Assembly (NCBI GenBank): GCA_050694055.1
Contig: JBOGWX010000080.1
Location: 1 to 52,222 of the forward strand
Reading direction: 5' to 3'
Length of the DNA stretch: 52,222 nt
Source of the DNA: WHSV01 sp050694055
GTDB taxonomy: Bacteria; Actinomycetota; CADDZG01; WHSQ01
A program made the position numbers and the translations under genes. Under the pieces are notes generated by a model, which saw nothing but the letters and a program-made list of their open reading frames with translations, ran no database searches and had not been told where the DNA came from. Within the stretch, counting starts at the first letter, position 1. Every line of letters begins with the position of its first letter. Of this stretch, positions 8,000 to 15,621 are shown piece by piece.

Positions 8000-8904
8000 G
8001 CGTCCGCTCGCCGACTCGGCTTCAGGCGCAGCAACGTCGCCTCCGGGCGGCAGTTGAAGCGAATCGGGCTGAACTTGCCGTTGCCCAGGCCCGGGCTCAC
8101 GTGTAGCCACGAGCCCCCGATGCGGTGCGGGCCTCCGGCCAGGGGGGCGGGCAGTGACGAGTTCGTCACCACCGCACCCAGGCCGGGCGCGCGCACCTGC
8201 CCGGCGTGAGTGTGGCCGGCCAGGATCAGATCGAAACCCGCCAGGGCAAACTCGCTCACCAGCTCGGGCGAGTGCATGAGGCCTACCGCGCAGACCTCGT
8301 CCTCACCCCGTTCGACGTGGCCGGTGCGGTGGCGGCCGAGATAGGGGTCGTCGACTCCCGTAAGGCGGATGCGCCCGGCGGGTGCCTCGATCAACTCGGT
8401 CCGGTTGTGGAGCTGCACCCAGCCCTTGTCCTCGAGCCTCACCGTCAACCTTTCGCTGTCCGCAGGCGGCGCGCTCAGGTCCCGTTTGCCCGTCCAGTAC
8501 TTCGCATAGCTCTGGAAGTTGCTCTGGTAGTAGTCGTGGCTGCCGAAGACGAAGAAGCGTCCCAGCCGAGCTTCCAGCGACGACATGACCTCGACCAGCG
8601 GCTCGATTCCCGAGTCGTCCTGGATGAGGTCGCCGGTCGCCAGCACGAGGTCGGGAATGGCCCCGAGGCGATCCGGAAGCTCGGTCAGCCACCTGATTCG
8701 AGCCCGATGGCCCGCCGACAGGTGCGTGTCGGAGACGTGCAGAACCTCGAGACGAAGCACCGCACCCGTCGTTTCGAGCTCGTGCGTCACCAGGCGGTAG
8801 CGGTAGGGCTCGTAGAGGGCGTAGGCCCCCAGAGCGATCCCGGCCCCCACCACGGCCCCCAGGTTCCTCTTCGAGTGCACACCCACCTTCCTGCGCCTGC
8901 CCAT
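7996..8904 (-). CDS. Membrane-anchored metallophosphoesterase (YkuE-like)
   Basis: Calcineurin-like metallophosphoesterase of 302 aa. A basic N-terminus and a short hydrophobic stretch (residues 16-30) suggest a membrane anchor or signal. Metal ligands appear in order: DTH (59-61), GD (91-92), GSHD (121-124), an isolated His in VGLMHSPEL and GHTHAGQ near 231. The third motif is GSHD where the family usually has GNHD, so the Asn metal ligand is replaced by Ser. Relatives hydrolyse phosphodiesters or lipid-linked phosphates at the outer membrane face; the substrate is unknown here. The gene overlaps the second phoU by 4 bases at its 3' end and the SpoIIE-type phosphatase by 2 bases at its 5' end. 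Confidence 0.8.
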   Translation of the reverse strand: MGRRRKVGVHSKRNLGAVVGAGIALGAYALYEPYRYRLVTHELETTGAVLRLEVLHVSDTHLSAGHRARIRWLTELPDRLGAIPDLVLATGDLIQDDSGIEPLVEVMSSLEARLGRFFVFGSHDYYQSNFQSYAKYWTGKRDLSAPPADSERLTVRLEDKGWVQLHNRTELIEAPAGRIRLTGVDDPYLGRHRTGHVERGEDEVCAVGLMHSPELVSEFALAGFDLILAGHTHAGQVRAPGLGAVVTNSSLPAPLAGGPHRIGGSWLHVSPGLGNGKFSPIRFNCRPEATLLRLKPSRRADA

Positions 8905-10525
8905 GGCTTCGAGGATACTGGTGCTCGTGAGGCTGTCCTTGAAGTGGAAGATCGCCGGTGGCTTCGGGCTTCTCCTGGTCTTGATCGTATTGCTCGGGTA
9001 CGTGACGCTTTCGTTGTTCTCGTCCCTTCGCCAGGTACAGCGCCGGGTCTTCGACGACGCCGTGCCCGGCGTGGTGGCCGTCGACGAGATCGTGCGCTCC
9101 TACACGGCTCAGAGCGCCGCGGTCCGAGGCTTCCTTCTCCTGCCCACCGACATCCTGCTCGAGCAGTACCGAGCCGAGGTGGACAACGTCGATGCGGTGG
9201 TGGACGACAGCCGCAGGCTGTTCACGTCGAGCCGGGAGCTCGAGCTGCTGGACTCGCTCACCGAGGCGGGTGAGGAGTTTCGACAACGGGTCGAGGACGA
9301 CGTGGTTCCGCTCGCCCAAGAGGGCCGGCGGTCGCTGGCCCAGGCGACCTTCAGCCGTGAAGGGGCTCCGCTCATCCTGCGGATCGAGACACTGGGAAGG
9401 GAGCTCAGAGACCTCCAAAGCGATGTGGTCTCGAGCACCGAGCAAGACCTTCAAAGGCGTTCGAATCAGGCCCGCATCACGCTCGTGGCGGTGATCATCG
9501 GCGCTCTTGCAGTTGGTTTGCTACTTACGATCCTGCTGCCGCGGAGGCTGTCGTCGAGCCTCTCCGAGCTCGTCGAGGCGGCACGCGCCATCGGTCGGGG
9601 GGACTTCGACCAACGCATCGAAATTCGTTCCGGAGACGAGGTCGAAGAGCTCGGCCACCGTTTCACCGAGATGCAGGCGGCGCTGAAACGTCTGCAGCAG
9701 CTCGCCCTTCACGACCGGGAGCTCGAGATCGCCGGCGCCATCCAGCGCAACCTGTTGCAACGCACGCTCCCGGGGACCTCGACGGTCAGGCTGGTCCCCA
9801 CCCAGCGACAAGCCAACCTGGTCGGCGGCGACTGGTACGACGTCGACGTGAGCCACTCTGCCGTCACCGTGGCGGTCGGTGATGCCTCCGGCAAGGGGAT
9901 AGCGGCGGCGCTCATGGCCACGGTGGCGCTCTCGGTCCTGCGGGCCGAACGAGGTCAGGGGGCCTCCGTCAGGCGCATCATCGAGCGGGCGAACGAGGCG
10001 TTGAAGGAGGCGACCGAGCCGGAGTCCTTCACGACCCTGATCTACGCCACGGTCGACTTCGCCTCCGGGGAGGCGGCGTGGCTCAACATGGGCCATCCCT
10101 CTCCCTTCATCCTGACCGCGCGCGAAGCCCGCGACCGGGCCGACGGCCGCCCCCAGGGCTACTTTCTAGAGGGTCCTCGAAACCGTGCTCTGGGCTGGTT
10201 CGACGAGCCCGGGATGGCCGAGACGACGATCCGCCTGCGACCGGGTGACCGGCTCATCCTCTACACGGACGGATTCCTGGAGGCCAAGTCGCCCGACGGC
10301 GTGATCTTCGGCGAGAATCGCTTTGCGGAGGCGCTCGTTAGGCTTGCTCCGCTGGGGTCGGACGACCTCGGTGAGGAGCTGGTGCGGGACGTGGAACGCT
10401 TCGCCGCAGGTAAGCTGGACGACGACCTCACGATGCTCATCATCGAGTTTCAGGGCTCTCCTCTGACGCAGGGGGCGACGGAGGGTGGACCGCCGGTGGG
10501 GCGCGCGGCAAAGACCGAGAACTGA
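8903..10525 (+). CDS. Membrane-bound SpoIIE-type serine phosphatase with HAMP domain
   Basis: PP2C-type phosphatase of 540 aa. A membrane helix (about 17-39) leads to an extracytoplasmic helical sensor of about 145 residues (CHASE3-like), a second helix (about 190-208), a HAMP linker (about 208-260) and a C-terminal SpoIIE phosphatase domain. The phosphatase has GGDWYDV, GDASGKG, LNMGHPSP, LYTDGFLEA and DDLTMLI. Such proteins dephosphorylate STAS-domain anti-anti-sigma factors, and the next gene 12 bases downstream encodes exactly such a protein, so the two probably form one partner-switching pathway. The anti-sigma kinase is not in the window. A GTG at 8921 is an alternative start. Confidence 0.88.
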   Translation: MASRILVLVRLSLKWKIAGGFGLLLVLIVLLGYVTLSLFSSLRQVQRRVFDDAVPGVVAVDEIVRSYTAQSAAVRGFLLLPTDILLEQYRAEVDNVDAVVDDSRRLFTSSRELELLDSLTEAGEEFRQRVEDDVVPLAQEGRRSLAQATFSREGAPLILRIETLGRELRDLQSDVVSSTEQDLQRRSNQARITLVAVIIGALAVGLLLTILLPRRLSSSLSELVEAARAIGRGDFDQRIEIRSGDEVEELGHRFTEMQAALKRLQQLALHDRELEIAGAIQRNLLQRTLPGTSTVRLVPTQRQANLVGGDWYDVDVSHSAVTVAVGDASGKGIAAALMATVALSVLRAERGQGASVRRIIERANEALKEATEPESFTTLIYATVDFASGEAAWLNMGHPSPFILTAREARDRADGRPQGYFLEGPRNRALGWFDEPGMAETTIRLRPGDRLILYTDGFLEAKSPDGVIFGENRFAEALVRLAPLGSDDLGEELVRDVERFAAGKLDDDLTMLIIEFQGSPLTQGATEGGPPVGRAAKTEN

Positions 10526-10537
10526 CGGGAGAAACGC

Positions 10538-10891
10538 TTGGCACAGCAGAAGGTAGAGATCGACATCCAGGACAAGGGGGACTACCAGGTCCTCGTGCCG
10601 GTTGGCGACCTCGACGTCTACACGGTTGGATCTCTCAGGGATGCGCTCGGCAAGATGATCGAGGATGAAACCCCGAGGGTGGTCGTCGATCTCGACGGCG
10701 TCCCCTTCATGGATTCCTCGGGTCTGGGGGCGCTGATGGGAGGGGTTCGACGCCTGCGCGAGGCCGGAGGAGACTTGGCCATCGCGTGCACGCGCGAGCA
10801 ACACCTCAAGCTATTTACCATCACCGGTTTCGGCGAGGGCGTGTCCATTGCGCCCACCGTCGAAGAGGCGGCCAAGGGCTTTCGCGAATAG
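10538..10891 (+). CDS. STAS-domain anti-sigma factor antagonist
   Basis: A 117-aa SpoIIAA/RsbV-like protein. The conserved phosphorylation motif FMDSSGLGALMGG is present, with the target serine at about residue 60. The unphosphorylated form would bind an anti-sigma kinase and free a sigma factor. Start is TTG at 10538 with a GGGAGA site 7 bases upstream. It follows the membrane SpoIIE-type phosphatase directly, its likely activator. No RsbW-like kinase gene is nearby; the kinase and sigma factor must be encoded elsewhere. Confidence 0.9.
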   Translation: MAQQKVEIDIQDKGDYQVLVPVGDLDVYTVGSLRDALGKMIEDETPRVVVDLDGVPFMDSSGLGALMGGVRRLREAGGDLAIACTREQHLKLFTITGFGEGVSIAPTVEEAAKGFRE

Positions 10892-10897
10892 GCCCCT

Positions 10898-11431
10898 TTA
10901 GGTCTCGGTCGAAGCGTCCTCTTCGGACGTCGGCTCACCCTTCATCCACCTGCGAGGCTTACCGCCCGCGGCGGCCCGCAGTCCCGCTTCGGTGGTAGGA
11001 CCACCCGCTTCGGTGGTGGTTTCCGCAGCGTCGCCCTTCGAGTCTCTCTCTGGACCCTTGTCCGCCGGCGTCTTTTCTTCGGTCGCGCCGCCGGTCTCCG
11101 GCTTACCAGGAGTCCGAGTGGTGAGCGCTTGTGTCGCGGCGGCCTGCTCGGCCTTTCTCTTTTCTGCTTCGGTCTTTCGCTTCTCTGCCTTGGCCACCGA
11201 AGCAGCGGCCTTCAAGGCCTTCTTCTCTGCTCGAGCCGAGACGCGCTGCACTCGCTTCTGGGCGCGCGCCGCCGCGCGTTGGGCTCTGGTCTGGGTGCCC
11301 ATCGCCGCTTTAGTGTCGCCACCTGTGCCCTCGCGCGTGCGCGCGCGGAGCACGGTGGCAACCACGAGCATGGCGATCACGGCGATCAGTGCAGACGACA
11401 CCGAGACCAGAATCAACTGTGCTGACGTCAT
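10898..11431 (-). CDS. Hypothetical single-helix membrane protein with Ala/Lys/Glu-rich tail
   Basis: Not recognised as a known family. The 177-aa product starts with one strongly hydrophobic helix (residues 3-27) and continues as a low-complexity, highly charged stretch rich in Ala, Lys, Arg and Glu (AEKKALKAAASVAKAEKRKT), probably a long helix or coiled coil, ending in an acidic Thr/Gly/Glu-rich disordered tail. It is convergent with the STAS gene (6 bases apart) and divergent from the CopD-like gene. It could be a cell-wall or membrane scaffold; nothing in the sequence gives a function. The biased composition means the reading frame is supported less strongly than for other genes. Confidence 0.6.
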   Translation of the reverse strand: MTSAQLILVSVSSALIAVIAMLVVATVLRARTREGTGGDTKAAMGTQTRAQRAAARAQKRVQRVSARAEKKALKAAASVAKAEKRKTEAEKRKAEQAAATQALTTRTPGKPETGGATEEKTPADKGPERDSKGDAAETTTEAGGPTTEAGLRAAAGGKPRRWMKGEPTSEEDASTET

Positions 11432-11506
11432 GAAAGACTCCTGCGGGACATCCCGTAAGTAGCAAGTCGCGCAAAACTAACCGAGAGCAAGCTATGACAG
11501 GAGACG

Positions 11507-12580
11507 ATGGGGATGGGGATCGAGCAAGATCTGCTGCGAGTCTCCTTAACCATCGTTCGTTTCAGCGCCTTCGTGGCCAATGCCCTGATCTTCGGAGCCG
11601 TTCCGCTGTTGCTGCTCGTGCTGCGACCCGGATTGGTCGTGCTGGGGGCCGAATCCTGGCGAGCCGGACGAGGTGATCTCGCGTATCGTCTCGAGGGTTT
11701 TATCCGAGCCTCTCTCGTGGCGAGCGCCGTGGCGACGGTTCTGGGCTTGCTGTTGCAGACCGCGGTCGTGTCGCTTCTGGGCGACGGCGAGCTGGGGCTC
11801 GGCGAGCTCGAGTCGGTGCTCGCCACGAGCTTCGGCATCTGGAATCTCGTGCGCCTTCTCGTGCTCGGTGCCCTCGCAGTGCTTCTGATCCAGCGCGTGC
11901 GGGATGTGTCCCTGGGTGGTATGGCGGACGGCGAGAAGAAACCGGGGCGCGCGTGGTGGATCCTCTGGGGCCTACTGTCGCTGGTCCTGCTCGCGACGTG
12001 GTCGTTCTCCGGCCACGCCGCGGCTTCGAGCCCCGTGTGGGCCGCGGTGATCAACGACGTGGTCCACCTGGCGGCGGGATCGACTTGGTTCGCAGGCATC
12101 GTGATCCTGGCGATTGCGCTTCCCGACGTGTGGCAGGGCCGCGACCAGAGGGATCGTCTGCGAGCTCTGTCCGAGGTTCTGGTTCGCTTCTCGCGTGTCG
12201 CGCTCGTCTCGATTGCCGTGGTCGCCGGCACCGGCACGCTCAACTCGTTCTTCAACGTCGAAAGCTTGGGAGATCTAGTCGGCAGTGGTTACGGGCTCAC
12301 TCTGACCATCAAGATCGTGCTCTTTCTGGGCATCGTCGCTCTCGGGGCGGTCAATCATTTCAACGTCCGGTACCGCCTCAAGGGAGCGCCGGAAGACGAG
12401 GGCTCGAGGGACCCCTACATCCTGTTTCGCAAGACGCTGGCCGCCGAATTCCTGATCGGACTCTTGCTGATGGGCACCACCGGATTGTTGGTGGGACTGG
12501 AGCGCACGAAGGAGACCGGGACGCAGTCGGCGCCTGCGGTCAGCGGCGAGGTCGAACCGGGGCAGGCTCCGTCCTTCTGA
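11507..12580 (+). CDS. CopD-family copper resistance/uptake membrane protein
   Basis: A 357-aa polytopic protein with about eight membrane helices. The second half has family features: FSGHAAASSPVWAAVINDVVHLAAGSTWFAG, with His residues in membrane segments, and RFSRVALVSIAVVAGTGTLNS. CopD proteins are thought to move copper across the inner membrane, often with a periplasmic CopC; here no CopC domain is fused or adjacent. CAGGAGA ends 3 bases before the first ATG (11507); an ATG two codons later is possible. Its last 41 bases overlap, tail to tail, a gene for an exported His/Asp-rich protein. Confidence 0.8.
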   Translation: MGMGIEQDLLRVSLTIVRFSAFVANALIFGAVPLLLLVLRPGLVVLGAESWRAGRGDLAYRLEGFIRASLVASAVATVLGLLLQTAVVSLLGDGELGLGELESVLATSFGIWNLVRLLVLGALAVLLIQRVRDVSLGGMADGEKKPGRAWWILWGLLSLVLLATWSFSGHAAASSPVWAAVINDVVHLAAGSTWFAGIVILAIALPDVWQGRDQRDRLRALSEVLVRFSRVALVSIAVVAGTGTLNSFFNVESLGDLVGSGYGLTLTIKIVLFLGIVALGAVNHFNVRYRLKGAPEDEGSRDPYILFRKTLAAEFLIGLLLMGTTGLLVGLERTKETGTQSAPAVSGEVEPGQAPSF

Positions 12581-13604
12581 GGAACAGGCCTCCGCCCACG
12601 CCGAGCAGGAGAGCGATCGTGAGGGCCACGACCAGAGTCCCGGATCCGGGATCGACCTCTTCGAGGGTCGAGGAGGCATTCAACTGCTGCTGATCCTCGG
12701 CCTCTTCGGGAACTTGACCCGGCTGAGCGCTGTAGAGCGAGGGATCTGTGGGATCGGATATCGGTGAGTTCCCGGTGGCGTCGCCGAACGAGTCGCCGAA
12801 GGTCGTCGAGGACGAGTCGTTGTCCCTGTGGTCGAAGTGGTCACGCTCCGACGGCGACGTGTAGCTCGGCGAGGTGTAGCTCGGGAACGAGGTGGTGCCG
12901 GATGGAGTATGAGTCGAGTGAGTGGAGCCGGTTGACTCGTTCATAGCGTCCGGCGACCTCAGATTGTCGTCGTTGGCCCCGTGGCCGTCGTGTCCGTCGC
13001 CGCCGGTCGATCCCCAACTGCGCTTGGTCTTGCCGCCGCCGTGGTGGTCCTTGTCTTTCTTACGGTCTTTCTCGCCGTCGCAGTGGGGGCCGAGGTGGAT
13101 GCTGAAATGGTACTTGTAGATCTCCGGCTCGTCCGGCGGATTGCCGTCGGGGTCGGGATCGGAGTCTTCCGTCCCCTCGTCCTCGGGGATCTCGTCCTCT
13201 TCCGTCCCCTCGTCCTCTTCCGCCGGCCAGTATTCGACCCTTACGTCGTAACGCCCCTTGGGCTGCTTGCGGAGAGCGACCGAGGCGACGTCCGCGCCCT
13301 CACCCTCCGCCTTGGGACCGTCGAACTCGGTCGTGGCCTTGCTTATGGTGCGGTCGCACGCGTCGGTGACGGTGATGGCCACGTCCTTGCCCTCTCGAAG
13401 GCTGCCGTTGAAGAACTTGACGGTGACCTTGTCCGGAGGCCTGTGACGGTCCTTCTTGTGGGCCGGTGGATTCTCGGACTTGACCGCCGGATGCTCGTCC
13501 CTGTGGCCGGCCAACGCCGGCGCCGAAACGAGGGCAAAGACGAGCGCGGCGGCAAGAACCATGGGGGCCCTCGAACGCATTCTTCGTCCTCTCACACGAT
13601 CCAT
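12540..13604 (-). CDS. Exported, C-terminally anchored His/Asp/Ser-rich protein of unknown function
   Basis: Not assigned to a family. Layout over 354 aa: signal peptide (residues 1-32, ending ALVSAPALAG), a folded region of about 110 residues (KVTVKFFNGSLREGKDVAITVTD, resembling a beta-sandwich), an acidic Glu/Asp stretch (about 130-165), a His/Lys/Gly segment (KDKDHHGGGKTKRSWGSTGG and HDGHGAND), a Ser/Thr/Pro linker with a short duplication SYTSPSYTSP, and a C-terminal membrane helix with an RR-rich tail. This is the plan of a wall-spanning or surface-displayed protein. The histidines and acids could bind metal, and the convergent neighbour is CopD-like, but a copper role is only a guess. 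Confidence 0.75.
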   Translation of the reverse strand: MDRVRGRRMRSRAPMVLAAALVFALVSAPALAGHRDEHPAVKSENPPAHKKDRHRPPDKVTVKFFNGSLREGKDVAITVTDACDRTISKATTEFDGPKAEGEGADVASVALRKQPKGRYDVRVEYWPAEEDEGTEEDEIPEDEGTEDSDPDPDGNPPDEPEIYKYHFSIHLGPHCDGEKDRKKDKDHHGGGKTKRSWGSTGGDGHDGHGANDDNLRSPDAMNESTGSTHSTHTPSGTTSFPSYTSPSYTSPSERDHFDHRDNDSSSTTFGDSFGDATGNSPISDPTDPSLYSAQPGQVPEEAEDQQQLNASSTLEEVDPGSGTLVVALTIALLLGVGGGLFLRRTEPAPVRPRR

Positions 13605-13611
13605 CCTCGAT

Positions 13612-13647
13612 CACTTCTCAATCTGCACTTCTCAATCTGCACTTCTC
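13612..13647 (+). repeat. Short tandem repeat, 14-bp unit, about 2.6 copies
   Basis: CACTTCTCAATCTG occurs at 13612-13625 and 13626-13639, with a partial third copy to 13647. It lies just upstream of the exported-protein gene (minus) in the 277-base gap before whiB. Nothing else in that gap was recognised. Confidence 0.9.
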
Positions 13648-13881
13648 CGGCGGTTTCCAGTTCCGGCTGAATTCCAAGCGCAAGACGGTGCCCGGCGCAA
13701 TGCCTCATCCTACCCAATCGCAACTCTAACCACTACGCTAGTCCCAACGGACTATGCGGTGTCTGGCCTGCTAAGACCACCCCGAAAGGTCTGCTTGGGC
13801 TATCAAAAGAGCGTGCCTCGATCGTTAGGGTTTTTGCAACAGGTTTGAAGGACGGTTTTTACGAAACGAGCGGAGGCATCC

Positions 13882-14151
13882 TTGGTACCGGACACCGATC
13901 AGGACTGGCGAGCGCACGCGCTCTGCGCTCAAAACGACCCCGATTTGTTTTTCGCAGCCGGCGCCCTCGAGCATAAGCTGGCCAAGACGGTGTGTCGCAG
14001 GTGTCCGGTTCGCAGTGAGTGCCTTAGCTATGCAATGGATGCTCCGATCGACCACGGCGTGTGGGGCGGACTGACCGAGCGGGAGCGTCGTCGTTACCGC
14101 CGTCGTGCCCCACATGGTGACTGGCGGACGCTGCTCGCCAACTCCGCCTGA
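13882..14151 (+). CDS. whiB: WhiB-family iron-sulfur transcription regulator
   Basis: An 89-aa WhiB-like protein. The four cluster ligands are Cys15, Cys38, Cys41 and Cys47 (C-x22-C-x2-C-x5-C), followed by the GVWGG turn (59-63) and a basic C-terminus (TERERRRYRRRAP) that contacts DNA. WhiB proteins are redox- or NO-sensing regulators confined to actinobacteria and their phages. Start is TTG at 13882 with CGGAGG 6 bases upstream. The gene is convergent with a minus-strand run ending in two Get3-like ATPases; whiB4 neighbours a similar ATPase pair in mycobacteria, so this may be a WhiB4-type protein (inference from synteny). Confidence 0.9.
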   Translation: MVPDTDQDWRAHALCAQNDPDLFFAAGALEHKLAKTVCRRCPVRSECLSYAMDAPIDHGVWGGLTERERRRYRRRAPHGDWRTLLANSA

Positions 14152-14191
14152 GCAGCCCGCCGGAACACCTGCCTATTCATCGGGCGGGGCT

Positions 14192-15070
14192 CTAGGTTCG
14201 AAGCGTTAGTTCGAGCACGTCGCAGGTGTCGCGCCAGCGATCGGCGAGATCCTCCGGTAGACCCGGAACGTTGAGGCGCTTCTCCGCCACCTTTTGAGCG
14301 ACCGTGTCCCACTCCTCACCGGGAGGGATGACCCTGACGTTGGCCGTGATCTCGGCGATTCGTATGTCCTTTCCCTTGGATCGCAGGATGACGTCCGCCT
14401 CGCGCATCGTCGACGCCCCCGGCAGGGTTTGCTCACGTTCGCCCGAGAGGACGTAGAGCTTCGAAGTCTTGTTGTCGAACAGGAACCACACCGGCATCTG
14501 GAGTGTGCGGCCCTCATGGCGCCAGCGCAGCCACAGAATGGTCGACTTCTTGAGTGCCTCCTGGACCGCTGCCGACGTCGTGGTTCCGGCCTTGGCCAGG
14601 TGCTGCTCGTTCCACCCAAGCTCGTCCGCCGTCGAATAGGCGACGTCGTCCCAGGTCTTGTCCGTCGCGGTGAGGACGTACCAACTCGAGAGGTTGAAAA
14701 AGCCCTCGATGGCCTCGGCGTGGGAGGCGTACTCCCGGTAGTAGGAGAGCTCGATCTCACCGTCGGTGGGGCGCTCGCTGAAGCAAAAGACCCAGTTGAC
14801 CGCGTGGGGGCTCAGATAGGCCTCGGCCCAGTGCACGCGCGGCTCGGCGACCTCGAGGTGAAGTCCGATCGAGTCGCCCGGGACGTTGGCCTGGAAGGCC
14901 GTCCAATAGACCTGGACCACCCGACGAATGTTGTTCTCGAGCGTGATCCGGAGTGCCGCCTTGCTCCCCGATGCCTCGCCTTGTCTGATTCCGTGACGAC
15001 CGACGGCGCGCGCGACCTCATCGAGGATGAGGGCCAGCCGGGGGCTGAGCGCTTGCTCGGTCGTCGCCAT
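14192..15070 (-). CDS. PPOX/flavin split-barrel-like protein with extra N-terminal domain
   Basis: A 292-aa protein. The C-terminal half (ILWLRWRHEGRTLQMPVWFL ... KLYVLSGEREQTLPG ... ADVILRSKGK) looks like the flavin-binding split barrel of pyridoxamine-phosphate-oxidase and F420-dependent families. The N-terminal about 120 residues are not recognised. The ATG at 15070 shares one base with the stop of the sdhC-like gene (TAATG), so the two are translationally coupled. Longer upstream reading only reproduces a shadow of sdhC in another frame. Cofactor (FMN, F420 or heme) cannot be told by eye. The link to a respiratory cytochrome subunit suggests a redox role (inference). Confidence 0.6.
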   Translation of the reverse strand: MATTEQALSPRLALILDEVARAVGRHGIRQGEASGSKAALRITLENNIRRVVQVYWTAFQANVPGDSIGLHLEVAEPRVHWAEAYLSPHAVNWVFCFSERPTDGEIELSYYREYASHAEAIEGFFNLSSWYVLTATDKTWDDVAYSTADELGWNEQHLAKAGTTTSAAVQEALKKSTILWLRWRHEGRTLQMPVWFLFDNKTSKLYVLSGEREQTLPGASTMREADVILRSKGKDIRIAEITANVRVIPPGEEWDTVAQKVAEKRLNVPGLPEDLADRWRDTCDVLELTLRT

Positions 15071-15597
15071 TATCCGAGCGGAGAGGACTGGTAGGCGGAG
15101 CGCAGCATGAAGAACGCCGGTGGCGCGAACCCGATCACGAAGAGAGCGAGTTGCCCGAGCGCGAACTGGCGCTGCTTGAGTGCCAGCAACGGCCAGAAGT
15201 CGAAGAGGATGATCCGGACACCATTCAGCGCGTGGTACAGCGTTGCCGCGATGAGGGCGACCTCGAAGGGCTTGAACCACCACTGCTTATAGAGCGTGAT
15301 CGTCTCGTCGTAGAGCTCAGGACCGAAACCGAGGCCGAAGGTGTCCACGATGTGGCCGTAAAGGAAGGCCAGCACGAGGATGCCCGTGATGCGATGGGCC
15401 GCCCACGACCACTGGCCGATACCACCCTTGTACATGGGCCCCTGGTCGGTTTTGCGTAGTCGAAAGAGGTCGACGAGGATCCACAACGCGATCAATCCCG
15501 AACCGATGGTCATGACGCCGACGAAGCCCTCGATGAGTTTTGCGGCCAGCATGGGCGAGATGTTACTCGCGAACAACTGGTGCGAGGTGAGGTGCAA
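15070..15597 (-). CDS. sdhC: Succinate dehydrogenase cytochrome b556 subunit-like membrane protein (SdhC-like)
   Basis: Up to 175 aa with four or five membrane helices. The segment QWSWAAHRITGILVLAFLYGHIVDT followed by ALYHALNGVRIILFD carries the conserved His and Arg residues of SdhC-type heme-b anchors that bind quinone. The usual partners sdhD, sdhA and sdhB are not next to it. Start is uncertain: TTG at 15597 lies just after the upstream ATPase gene but has poor spacing; ATG at 15552 gives 160 aa and still holds all helices. It is coupled to the downstream PPOX-like gene through a TAATG overlap. Confidence 0.75.
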   Translation of the reverse strand: MHLTSHQLFASNISPMLAAKLIEGFVGVMTIGSGLIALWILVDLFRLRKTDQGPMYKGGIGQWSWAAHRITGILVLAFLYGHIVDTFGLGFGPELYDETITLYKQWWFKPFEVALIAATLYHALNGVRIILFDFWPLLALKQRQFALGQLALFVIGFAPPAFFMLRSAYQSSPLG

Positions 15598-15621
15598 GCC
15601 CCAGCCCGAAGATTTTCGTGC

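Noticed and set aside
13670..13750. tRNA-like string CTCTAACCACTACGCTA in the gap before whiB
   Set aside because: It resembles a D arm, but no T arm, anticodon stem or acceptor stem could be found.
15071..15283. Upstream extension of the PPOX-like gene
   Set aside because: Overlaps the sdhC-like gene and gives Arg/Ala/Pro-rich sequence; the ATG at 15070 is coupled to the sdhC stop.
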